Of a stretch of DNA of 5,601 nt, positions 1-5,601 are shown one piece after another. A program made the position numbers and the translations under genes. Position 1 is the stretch's first letter. Each line of letters begins with the position of its first letter. The stretch comes from Acidobacteriota bacterium (lineage in GTDB: Bacteria > Acidobacteriota > Holophagae > Thermotomaculales > Thermotomaculaceae). A model generated the notes under the pieces. The model was not told where the DNA came from, did no database searches, and saw only the letters and a list, made by a program, of their open reading frames with translations. The stretch is taken from assembly GCA_003650445.1 (NCBI GenBank), contig QMQE01000163.1, positions 1 to 5,601 on the forward strand. The letters run 5' to 3'.

Positions 1-2397
1 AAAGGCGATCTGCCTTTTGTAAACGGCCTGTTCAAGAAAAAAGGCCTGGCCAATCTGGTGTATTATGCCTACAAGCATGTCGGGAAAGAGCAGACCATTG
101 AATTATTGGACGGTATTAAGAAAATGGGATTTCTCTATGCATGCAAGGGCGGTATTTCTTTTGGTATGGATGATATTATCGTCCCGGAAGCAAAGCAGGC
201 CATCCTGGAGCAGGCTCCGAAGGATGTGATGGCAGTGGAGCGCCAGTACCAGGCCGGAGAAATTGAAGCCTCTGAGCGCTACAACAAGGTTGTGGCCATC
301 TGGTCGGATGTGACGGAAGAGGTGGCATCCGTAATGCTGGATGAACTGGAGCAGGCCAATGAAAAGGGTGAATTTATGAATCCGATTTATATCATGGCGG
401 ATTCCGGGGCCCGTGGCAGCCATGCCCAGATTCGCCAGCTTGCCGGTATGCGTGGCCTGATGGCTAAACCCTCCGGTGAAATTATTGAGACACCCATTAC
501 CGCGAACTTCAAGGAAGGGCTTTCGGTGTTGCAGTACTTTGTTTCCACTCACGGTGCCCGGAAGGGGTTGGCAGATACCGCGTTGAAGACTGCTGATTCT
601 GGCTATCTGACCCGTCGCCTTGTGGATGTATCTCAGGATGTGATTGTCCGTGAAGAAGATTGTGGAACCCTTGATGGTATCTGGATTACGGCATTGGAAG
701 AACAGGGTGAAATAATTGAGTCTCTGGCAGACCGCATCACTGGTCGTGTGACGCTGGATGACATTTCAGATCCATACAATAATGAGCTGATTGTTGCTGC
801 AGGTGAGGAGATTACAGAGGATCTGGCGAAAAATATAGAACATGCGGGAATTGAGAAGGTGAGGATTCGGTCCGTATTGACCTGCGAATCTCAGGAAGGG
901 GTTTGCCGTAAATGCTATGGCAGAAACCTTGCCACCGGGAAACTGGTGGAAATGGGAGAGGCAGTGGGCATTGTGGCAGCACAGTCCATTGGTGAACCGG
1001 GGACTCAGCTGACCATGCGTACCTTCCACGTCGGCGGTACCGCCAGTAAGGTTTCAGAACAGTCTACTCACGAAGCCAGTCGGGATGGGTCTATCAAATT
1101 CCAGAACATGTCCTACGTAGAAGCACCGGACGGCAGCCTGGTTGTTATTTCCCGTCGTGGCTACATCGCTTTGCTGGATGAAGCCGGAATGGAGAGAGAC
1201 AAGTATAAAGTCGTAACCGGAACCCGGCTGTTTGTAAAGGATGGCGGCAAGGTTAAGAAATTCGACAAGATTGCGGAGTGGGATCCCTACAGCTTTGTCA
1301 TTGTGGCGGATAAAGACGGGTTTGTGGAATTCAAAGACGTGGTTGAGGGATTGACCATGGCAGAAGAAGTGGACGAGGCAACCAGTTTTTCCCGGATGAA
1401 AATCATGGAATGCACCGACGAAAAACGTCAGCCGATGATTATCCTCCGCAATAAAAATCGGGAAATTGTGGGGAAATACCCATTGCCGACAGACTCGATT
1501 ATTACCGTGGAAGAGGGTGAAGAGATCCACTCAGGCCGGACCCTGGCCAAGATTCCGAGAGACACTACCAAGACAATGGATATCACCGGAGGCCTGCCCA
1601 GGGTTGTGGACTTGTTTGAGGGCCGGAAACCAAAAGAACATGCAATTATTTCTGAAATTGATGGTGTCGTAAGCTATGGGAAGATTGTTCGGGGTAACCG
1701 GAAGATCTACGTAACCAGCGATACGGGCAATGTAAAAGAATACAGTATTCCAAAGGGCAAGTACATTCACTTTAATAAGGGAGATGAAATCCGTTCCGGT
1801 GAGCCTTTGATTGACGGCCCGGTGAACCCCCACGATATTCTGGATGTGCTGGGTGCCAAAGAGCTACAGAAATTTCTCATCAATGAAGTGCAGGAAGTGT
1901 ACAAGATGCAGGGCGTCAGTATTAATGACAAGCACATTGAGATTATCATTCGCCAGATGATGCGTTGGATTGAAGTGGAAGATGCCGGCGATTCCGAATA
2001 CGTCATCGGAGACAAGGTGGATAAGTTTGAATTCATGCGGGTAAATGACAAACTGTTGGAGCAGAATCTGGAACCGGCAAGGGGCAAGCAGCTCTTGCTT
2101 GGTATTACCAAAGCGGCTCTGAATACCCGGAGTTTTATTTCTGCGGCATCCTTCCAGGAGACAACCAGGGTGTTGACGGAAGCTGCAGTGGAAGGCAAAG
2201 TGGATCACCTCCATGGTCTGAAAGAAAATGTCATTCTTGGTAAACTGATTCCCACCGGTACCGGTTTCCCGGATTATCATGATTTCAGCCTGGAAAAGGA
2301 TTTAACCATTCCACAGGAGGACCCTGCGCGGTTCGAAATTGAGCGTGCAAGTCGCAGTATGGGGATTGAAACGAAAAAGCCGGTTGACAAAGAATAG
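1..2397 (+). CDS. rpoC: DNA-directed RNA polymerase subunit beta' (5' end missing)
   Basis: This is the C-terminal 798 residues of the catalytic beta' subunit of RNA polymerase. The frame is open from base 1 to the TAG at 2395-2397, so the gene starts upstream and the active-site NADFDGD motif lies outside the window. In fragment numbering, the conserved ADSGARGS segment starts at 133, the bridge helix lies at about 184-213 (GLADTALKTADSGYLTRRL) and the trigger loop at about 320-346, with Met339, Arg340 and His343 matching E. coli M932, R933 and H936. The second zinc site has Cys221, Cys295, Cys302 and Cys305, with the same spacings (74, 7, 3) as E. coli C814/C888/C895/C898. Between the trigger loop and DITGGLPR (527-534) lies a roughly 175-residue insertion at the SI3 position, typical of Gram-negative lineages. 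The C-terminal region with SFISAASFQETTRVLTEAA is canonical. The final 45 or so residues are charged and look lineage-specific. No frameshift is visible. rpoB is expected upstream. Confidence 0.98.
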   Translation, partial: KGDLPFVNGLFKKKGLANLVYYAYKHVGKEQTIELLDGIKKMGFLYACKGGISFGMDDIIVPEAKQAILEQAPKDVMAVERQYQAGEIEASERYNKVVAIWSDVTEEVASVMLDELEQANEKGEFMNPIYIMADSGARGSHAQIRQLAGMRGLMAKPSGEIIETPITANFKEGLSVLQYFVSTHGARKGLADTALKTADSGYLTRRLVDVSQDVIVREEDCGTLDGIWITALEEQGEIIESLADRITGRVTLDDISDPYNNELIVAAGEEITEDLAKNIEHAGIEKVRIRSVLTCESQEGVCRKCYGRNLATGKLVEMGEAVGIVAAQSIGEPGTQLTMRTFHVGGTASKVSEQSTHEASRDGSIKFQNMSYVEAPDGSLVVISRRGYIALLDEAGMERDKYKVVTGTRLFVKDGGKVKKFDKIAEWDPYSFVIVADKDGFVEFKDVVEGLTMAEEVDEATSFSRMKIMECTDEKRQPMIILRNKNREIVGKYPLPTDSIITVEEGEEIHSGRTLAKIPRDTTKTMDITGGLPRVVDLFEGRKPKEHAIISEIDGVVSYGKIVRGNRKIYVTSDTGNVKEYSIPKGKYIHFNKGDEIRSGEPLIDGPVNPHDILDVLGAKELQKFLINEVQEVYKMQGVSINDKHIEIIIRQMMRWIEVEDAGDSEYVIGDKVDKFEFMRVNDKLLEQNLEPARGKQLLLGITKAALNTRSFISAASFQETTRVLTEAAVEGKVDHLHGLKENVILGKLIPTGTGFPDYHDFSLEKDLTIPQEDPARFEIERASRSMGIETKKPVDKE

Positions 2398-2413
2398 AGC
2401 ACTTTGCTACTAT
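2384..2413 (+). promoter_or_regulatory. Probable sigma70-type promoter of the str operon, overlapping the rpoC stop
   Basis: A perfect -35 hexamer TTGACA (2384-2389) is followed after 18 nt by TACTAT (2408-2413), which matches the TATAAT consensus at four of six positions. It is preceded by TGC (2405-2407), an extended -10 element. The -35 box lies within the last rpoC codons (Val-Asp-Lys) and the rpoC stop falls in the spacer. Transcription would be expected to begin near 2418-2421, giving a leader of about 45 nt before rpsL. The stretch just after the -10 box (CGTCAGG) is fairly GC-rich, as at stringently controlled ribosomal promoters, but that link is inference. No terminator is seen between rpoC and rpsL, so read-through from rpoBC is also likely. 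Confidence 0.68.
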
Positions 2414-2451
2414 CGTCAGGCTTTGTGCTGGAATTGTGCATAAAAACATAG

Positions 2452-2457
2452 AAGGAG
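2452..2457 (+). promoter_or_regulatory. Ribosome binding site of rpsL
   Basis: AAGGAG lies 7 nt before the TTG at 2465. This strong Shine-Dalgarno match at ideal spacing decides the start, because there is no in-frame ATG at the position where the conserved S12 N-terminus (MPTINQL) begins. Confidence 0.85.
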
Positions 2458-2464
2458 TGGAACA

Positions 2465-2845
2465 TTGCCGACAATTAACCAATTGATCAAGCGGGGACGC
2501 AAGCAGATGAAGGCTAAAACCAAGTCCCCAGCTTTGACAAGATGCCCGCAGCGTCGTGGAGTTTGCACCAGGGTGTATACCACGACCCCGAAGAAACCGA
2601 ACTCGGCGTTGCGGAAAGTGGCTCGTGTAAGGTTGACGAACGGGTTTGAAGTCACTTCCTATATTCCGGGCATTGGCCATACGCTTCAGGAACACTCTGT
2701 TGTTCTGATTCGCGGTGGCCGTGTAAAGGATCTTCCCGGTGTCCGCTATCATGTGATTCGCGGTACACTGGATTCCGTCGGAGTAGAAGGAAGAACAAAC
2801 TCCCGTTCCAAATACGGTGTCAAGAGACCGAAAGCTGCGAAGTGA
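2465..2845 (+). CDS. rpsL: 30S ribosomal protein S12
   Basis: S12 (126 residues; E. coli has 124) sits at the decoding centre of the 30S subunit, supports tRNA selection accuracy, and is the classic target of streptomycin-resistance mutations. The start is TTG at 2465, chosen because translation from there gives the invariant MPTINQL N-terminus and an AAGGAG site stands 7 nt upstream. The conserved core is complete: CPQRRGVCTRVYTTTPKKPN (27-46), SALRKVARVRLTNG (47-60), GHTLQEHSVVLIRGGRVKDL (71-90) and RSKYGVKRPK (114-123). Lys43 and Lys88, whose substitution commonly gives streptomycin resistance or dependence, are both lysine. Asp89, the residue methylthiolated by RimO in E. coli, is also present. 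It is the first gene after the promoter at the rpoC end and is closely linked to rpsG. Confidence 0.98.
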   Translation: MPTINQLIKRGRKQMKAKTKSPALTRCPQRRGVCTRVYTTTPKKPNSALRKVARVRLTNGFEVTSYIPGIGHTLQEHSVVLIRGGRVKDLPGVRYHVIRGTLDSVGVEGRTNSRSKYGVKRPKAAK

Positions 2846-2849
2846 GGAG
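2844..2849 (+). promoter_or_regulatory. Ribosome binding site of rpsG, overlapping the rpsL stop
   Basis: GAGGAG starts at the second base of the rpsL TGA stop codon and lies 7 nt before the rpsG ATG. A ribosome terminating on rpsL would sit on this site, which suggests translational coupling of S12 and S7 (inference). Confidence 0.8.
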
Positions 2850-2856
2850 ATAGCGT

Positions 2857-3330
2857 ATGCCGAGGAAAAAACGAGGAGTAATGGAGCGGGAGGTCCTCCC
2901 GGATCCGGTCTACAACAGTGTATTGGTGACCAAGTTCATCAATAAGGTCATGCTGGATGGTAAGAAAAGCACTTCTGCCAAAATTTTTTATGGCGCACTG
3001 AATCGGATTGGACAAAAAACCGGTGATGATCCCCTGAAACTGTTCAAACAGGCTGTGGACAATGTAAAACCGCAGGTTGAAACCAAATCCAGAAGAGTAG
3101 GAGGGGCAACCTACCAGGTACCCATTGAGGTAAACCCCAAAAGGCAGCTCACCTTGAGTCTGCGTTGGATTGTGAATGCCGCACGTGCAAGAGGCGAACG
3201 GACGATGATTGAGCGTCTCGCGGCAGAATTGATGGATGCGGCCGGCAATGCCGGAACAGCCGTCAAGAAAAAAGAAGATATCCACAGAATGGCAGAAGCG
3301 AACCGTGCTTTTGCTCATTATCGGTGGTAA
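2857..3330 (+). CDS. rpsG: 30S ribosomal protein S7
   Basis: S7 (157 residues) is the primary assembly protein of the 30S head. It binds the 3' major domain of 16S rRNA and lies next to the E-site tRNA and mRNA exit. The sequence starts MPRKKRGVMEREVLPDP. It contains the helical core (FINKVMLDGKKSTSAKIFYG, 27-46), the conserved beta-hairpin arm with VETKSRRVGGATYQVPIEV (74-92) and the canonical C-terminus MAEANRAFAHYRW. The length matches the usual form of about 156 residues, without the C-terminal extension of E. coli K-12. The start is ATG, 11 nt after the rpsL stop. In E. coli S7 represses its own operon by binding the long rpsL-rpsG intercistronic RNA; here that gap is too short, so any autoregulation must use another site. 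Confidence 0.98.
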   Translation: MPRKKRGVMEREVLPDPVYNSVLVTKFINKVMLDGKKSTSAKIFYGALNRIGQKTGDDPLKLFKQAVDNVKPQVETKSRRVGGATYQVPIEVNPKRQLTLSLRWIVNAARARGERTMIERLAAELMDAAGNAGTAVKKKEDIHRMAEANRAFAHYRW

Positions 3331-3331
3331 T

Positions 3332-3375
3332 CTGTAGCTTTTTAGTTTTTTTACAACTTAAGTATTAAGCGACAG
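3332..3375 (+). other. AT-rich rpsG-fusA gap with possible RNA hairpin
   Basis: The 65-nt gap (3331-3395) holds a T-rich tract (T5 at 3339-3343, T7 at 3346-3352). It also holds two overlapping inverted repeats. One pairs 3332-3340 with 3367-3375 (eight Watson-Crick pairs, one A-G mismatch, 26-nt loop). The other is a short perfect repeat, CTTAA-GTA-TTAAG (3357-3369). They share bases and would exclude each other. Neither looks like a canonical intrinsic terminator, because the T-tract lies inside the loop of the long stem and upstream of the short one. A structured fusA leader or a processing site is possible, but chance pairing in AT-rich DNA cannot be ruled out. Confidence 0.3.
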
Positions 3376-3384
3376 TTAGCGTTT

Positions 3385-3389
3385 AGGAG
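3385..3389 (+). promoter_or_regulatory. Ribosome binding site of fusA
   Basis: AGGAG lies 6 nt before the GTG at 3396. It supports the GTG start, since the conserved EF-G N-terminus begins immediately there and no in-frame ATG is near. Confidence 0.8.
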
Positions 3390-3395
3390 ATTGTT

Positions 3396-5462
3396 GTGGC
3401 GAGAGTCGTGCCTCTTGAGAAAATCAGAAATATCGGTATCATGGCGCATATTGATGCCGGGAAAACAACGACCACGGAGCGGATACTGTACTACACCGGA
3501 GTCAGTCACAAAATCGGAGAGGTGCATGAAGGCACCGCTCAGATGGACTGGATGGTGCAGGAGCAGGAGCGGGGGATTACGATTACATCCGCCGCAACCA
3601 CCTGTTTCTGGAAAAAGTACCGGGTCAACATTATTGACACTCCGGGTCATGTGGACTTTACAGCGGAAGTTGAGCGCTCTTTGCGGGTGTTGGACGGAGC
3701 TGTAGCCGTTTTCTGTGCCGTTGGCGGCGTTCAGCCGCAGTCGGAAACGGTGTGGCGTCAGGCGGACAAGTATAAAGTTCCCAGAATTGCCTTCATTAAC
3801 AAGATGGACCGCCAGGGGGCGGACTTTTTCGGAGATGTTGCGCAGATGGGTGAAAAACTCCATGCCAGGGCGGTGCCGGTCCAGATTCCATGGGGGAAAG
3901 AAGACAAGTTCATCGGTGTCATTGATCTGGTGGACATGAAGGCTTTCCGCTATATGGATGAGACCCTGGGTGCCGAACACGAAATTTGTGAAATCCCGGA
4001 AGAATATCGGGAGCAGGCAGAAGAATGGCGGGAAAAGATGGTGGAAGCTGCGGCGGAAACCAGGGATGACCTGATGGAGAAGTACCTCAACGGAGAGGCA
4101 CTGACACCGGATGAGATCCGCATGGGAATTCGGGAAGGGACACTGAATCTGTTTTTTACTCCGGTTCTCTGCGGGACTGCGTTTAAGAACAAAGGCGTGC
4201 AGCCTCTGTTGGACGCCATAATTGATTATCTCCCCAGTCCATTGGAAGTTCCCCCTATCGTCGGTGTGGACCCTGATGGCAATGATGCACCCAGGAAAAC
4301 TTCAGATGATGAGGCATTCTGTGCACTTGCTTTCAAAATCATGACAGACCCATATGTCGGCCAGTTGGCCTTTGTCCGGGTTTATTCCGGGCATCTGGAA
4401 AGCGGTTCTTATATTTATAATGCCAACAGTGGAAAGAAAGAACGGGTTGGACGGCTTTTGAAAATGCATGCAAACAAACGGGAAGACATCAAAGAAGTGT
4501 GGGCAGGCGATATCGCTGCTGTGGTTGGCCTTAAAGGGGTAACTACCGGGGATACAATCTGCGATCAGAAGAGTCCGATAATCCTGGAGGCAATGGACTT
4601 CCCTGAACCGGTGATTTCCGTTGCAATTGAGCCAAAAACCAAGGCGGATCAGGAAAAACTCGGTGCTGCTCTGGCAAAGCTGGCAACGGAAGATCCGACT
4701 TTCAAGGTCCATGTGGACAAAGAAACCGGCCAAACCATTATTTCCGGTATGGGTGAACTTCACCTGGAAATTATTGTGGACCGCCTGACCCGTGAATTCA
4801 ATGTTGAGGCAAGGGTAGGCCAGCCGCAGGTCGCGTATCGTGAGTCCATCCGTAAAACAGTTAACCATGATGAAAGATATGTCAAGCAGACAGGCGGGAA
4901 AGGCCAGTATGCACATATGAAGATTAAAGTGGAACCCTGTGATGACGAGCCATTCAAGTTTGTGGACAAAATCACCGGGGGGGTAATCCCCAAGGAATAT
5001 ATCCGTCCCATCGAACGGGGGATTAAAGGTGCCATGGAAGGCGGGATTCTGGCTGGTTATGAAATGACCAATGTTCAGGTTACGCTGTATGATGGATCTT
5101 ACCACGAGGTGGATTCTTCTGAAATGGCATTTAAAATTTGCGCATCTATGGCGTTCAAAAACGCATGCCGGAAGGCGGCCCCTTACCTTCTTGAACCGAT
5201 TATGGAGGTTGAAGCGGTGACGCCAGACGATTATCTCGGCGATGTGATGGGCGATCTGAACGCCCGCAGAGGAAAGGTATCAAACCTGGAGACCAAAGGT
5301 GGACTTCAGGTAATTAAAGCGAATGTTCCGCTGGCTGAGATGTTCGGTTACGCGACAGCGTTACGTTCACTCAGTCAGGGACGTGCTTCATACGTTATGC
5401 AATTTGCCCGGTATGAAGAAGTCCCGAAAAACATTTCCGAAAAAATTGTGGATAACATTTAA
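3396..5462 (+). CDS. fusA: Elongation factor G (EF-G)
   Basis: EF-G is the cytosolic GTPase that drives tRNA-mRNA translocation and, with ribosome recycling factor, splits post-termination ribosomes. This copy has 688 residues, slightly below the common 690-704. The G domain (about 1-280) shows the P-loop AHIDAGKT (17-24), switch I ending RGITITSAATT (59-69), DTPGH (81-85), NKMD (135-138) and the GTAF region (260-263). Domain II covers about 285-400 and domain III about 405-480 (including SGMGELHLEI, 450-459). Domain IV covers about 482-605, with the tip loop QTGGKGQYAH (498-507) and GSYHEVDSS (567-575), where His570 matches E. coli His583. Domain V follows, with DLNARRGKV (620-628). All motifs fit the canonical housekeeping EF-G rather than a divergent EF-G2 or a tetracycline-protection paralogue. 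The start is GTG, and tuf follows after 18 nt. Confidence 0.98.
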   Translation: MARVVPLEKIRNIGIMAHIDAGKTTTTERILYYTGVSHKIGEVHEGTAQMDWMVQEQERGITITSAATTCFWKKYRVNIIDTPGHVDFTAEVERSLRVLDGAVAVFCAVGGVQPQSETVWRQADKYKVPRIAFINKMDRQGADFFGDVAQMGEKLHARAVPVQIPWGKEDKFIGVIDLVDMKAFRYMDETLGAEHEICEIPEEYREQAEEWREKMVEAAAETRDDLMEKYLNGEALTPDEIRMGIREGTLNLFFTPVLCGTAFKNKGVQPLLDAIIDYLPSPLEVPPIVGVDPDGNDAPRKTSDDEAFCALAFKIMTDPYVGQLAFVRVYSGHLESGSYIYNANSGKKERVGRLLKMHANKREDIKEVWAGDIAAVVGLKGVTTGDTICDQKSPIILEAMDFPEPVISVAIEPKTKADQEKLGAALAKLATEDPTFKVHVDKETGQTIISGMGELHLEIIVDRLTREFNVEARVGQPQVAYRESIRKTVNHDERYVKQTGGKGQYAHMKIKVEPCDDEPFKFVDKITGGVIPKEYIRPIERGIKGAMEGGILAGYEMTNVQVTLYDGSYHEVDSSEMAFKICASMAFKNACRKAAPYLLEPIMEVEAVTPDDYLGDVMGDLNARRGKVSNLETKGGLQVIKANVPLAEMFGYATALRSLSQGRASYVMQFARYEEVPKNISEKIVDNI

Positions 5463-5467
5463 GGAAT

Positions 5468-5475
5468 TAAGGAGG
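5468..5475 (+). promoter_or_regulatory. Ribosome binding site of tuf (8-nt anti-SD match)
   Basis: TAAGGAGG is fully complementary to the usual 16S rRNA 3' end and lies 5 nt before the tuf ATG. It is the longest such match in the window, which fits the very high EF-Tu demand. Confidence 0.88.
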
Positions 5476-5480
5476 AACCA

Positions 5481-5601
5481 ATGGCGAAGGCAAAATTCGA
5501 AAGAACGAAACCGCATGTTAACATTGGAACCATCGGTCACGTAGACCATGGCAAAACCACATTAACAGCGGCAATCACCCTGGTACTGGCGAAAAGCAAA
5601 G
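5481..5601 (+). CDS. tuf: Elongation factor Tu, N-terminal fragment (3' end missing)
   Basis: EF-Tu is the abundant GTPase that brings aminoacyl-tRNA to the ribosomal A site. Only the first 40 codons and one extra base lie in the window. They read MAKAKFERTKPHVNIGTIGH and continue with the P-loop GHVDHGKT (19-26), the family signature distinguishing EF-Tu (HVDHGKT) from EF-G (HIDAGKT). The start is ATG behind a strong ribosome binding site, 18 nt after the fusA stop. This fits the str-operon order, with EF-Tu encoded last. Whether the genome holds a second tuf copy cannot be told from here. Confidence 0.97.
   Translation, partial: MAKAKFERTKPHVNIGTIGHVDHGKTTLTAAITLVLAKSK

Noticed and set aside
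2254..2265. 12-bp perfect palindrome ACCGGTACCGGT near the end of rpoC
   Set aside because: It encodes the conserved Pro-Thr-Gly-Thr-Gly stretch of beta', whose repeated Thr-Gly codons (ACC GGT) create the palindrome. No regulatory context is seen.
2749..3318. Minus-strand open frame of 189 codons opposite rpsG
   Set aside because: It overlaps the conserved S7 gene and the end of S12, and has no recognisable motif or separate gene context. It is a coding shadow.
3317..3352. Possible intrinsic terminator at the rpsG end (ATTATC-GGT-GGTAAT, then T-rich tract)
   Set aside because: The stem is AT-rich with a G-T pair, and the T-tract starts 7 nt beyond it and is interrupted by AG. fusA follows in the usual str order, so strong termination here is unlikely.
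3350..3379. Possible separate fusA promoter with TTTACA as -35
   Set aside because: No acceptable -10 hexamer stands 16-18 nt downstream (CAGTTA/AGTTAG are poor), so it was not listed as a promoter.
4302..5105. Long open frame on the minus strand opposite fusA (267 codons)
   Set aside because: It lies fully within canonical EF-G coding sequence, its translation resembles no family I recognise, and no operon context supports it. It is a shadow of fusA codon bias.
1..5601. A previously undescribed system (defence, mobile or biosynthetic) in the window
   Set aside because: Every gene is a recognised core housekeeping gene in the standard rpoC-rpsL-rpsG-fusA-tuf order, and the gaps are too short to hide another gene.

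Overview
The window is a conventional, well-conserved piece of a bacterial chromosome: the 3' part of rpoC followed by the str (streptomycin) operon. All genes are on the + strand in the order rpoC (5' end cut off) - rpsL - rpsG - fusA - tuf (3' end cut off). Coding sequence fills nearly everything. The gaps are 67 nt (rpoC-rpsL), 11 nt (rpsL-rpsG), 65 nt (rpsG-fusA) and 18 nt (fusA-tuf). I see no mobile element, CRISPR array, tRNA or rRNA, and no sign of a new system.

Organism: the RpoC fragment carries a long insertion between the trigger-loop histidine and the conserved DITGGLPR motif, at the place of E. coli SI3. That points to a Gram-negative-type bacterium (Proteobacteria/Desulfobacterota/Acidobacteriota/Bacteroidota side) and away from Firmicutes or Actinobacteria. 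From memory, S12 and S7 look closest to acidobacterial or deltaproteobacterial-grade proteins (for example DPVYNSVLVTKFINK in S7 and RGTLDSVGV in S12). This is a low-confidence impression. Base composition looks balanced.

Layout: positions 1-2397 encode the C-terminal 798 residues of RNA polymerase beta', including the bridge helix, second zinc site, trigger loop and C-terminal region. A near-consensus sigma70-type promoter (TTGACA, 18 nt, extended -10 TGC-TACTAT) straddles the rpoC stop codon and probably gives the str genes their own transcript. Then come S12 (rare TTG start), S7 (ATG) closely coupled to it, EF-G (GTG start) after an AT-rich gap with possible RNA structure, and the first 40 codons of EF-Tu (ATG) behind an 8-nt anti-SD match.

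The genes together supply core gene expression: RNA polymerase, the 30S decoding-centre protein S12, the 30S head assembly protein S7, the translocase EF-G, and EF-Tu, which delivers aminoacyl-tRNA. The observations most worth a second look are the promoter inside the rpoC end, the lack of room for an E. coli-type S7 control site between rpsL and rpsG, the 65-nt rpsG-fusA gap, and the TTG start of rpsL.
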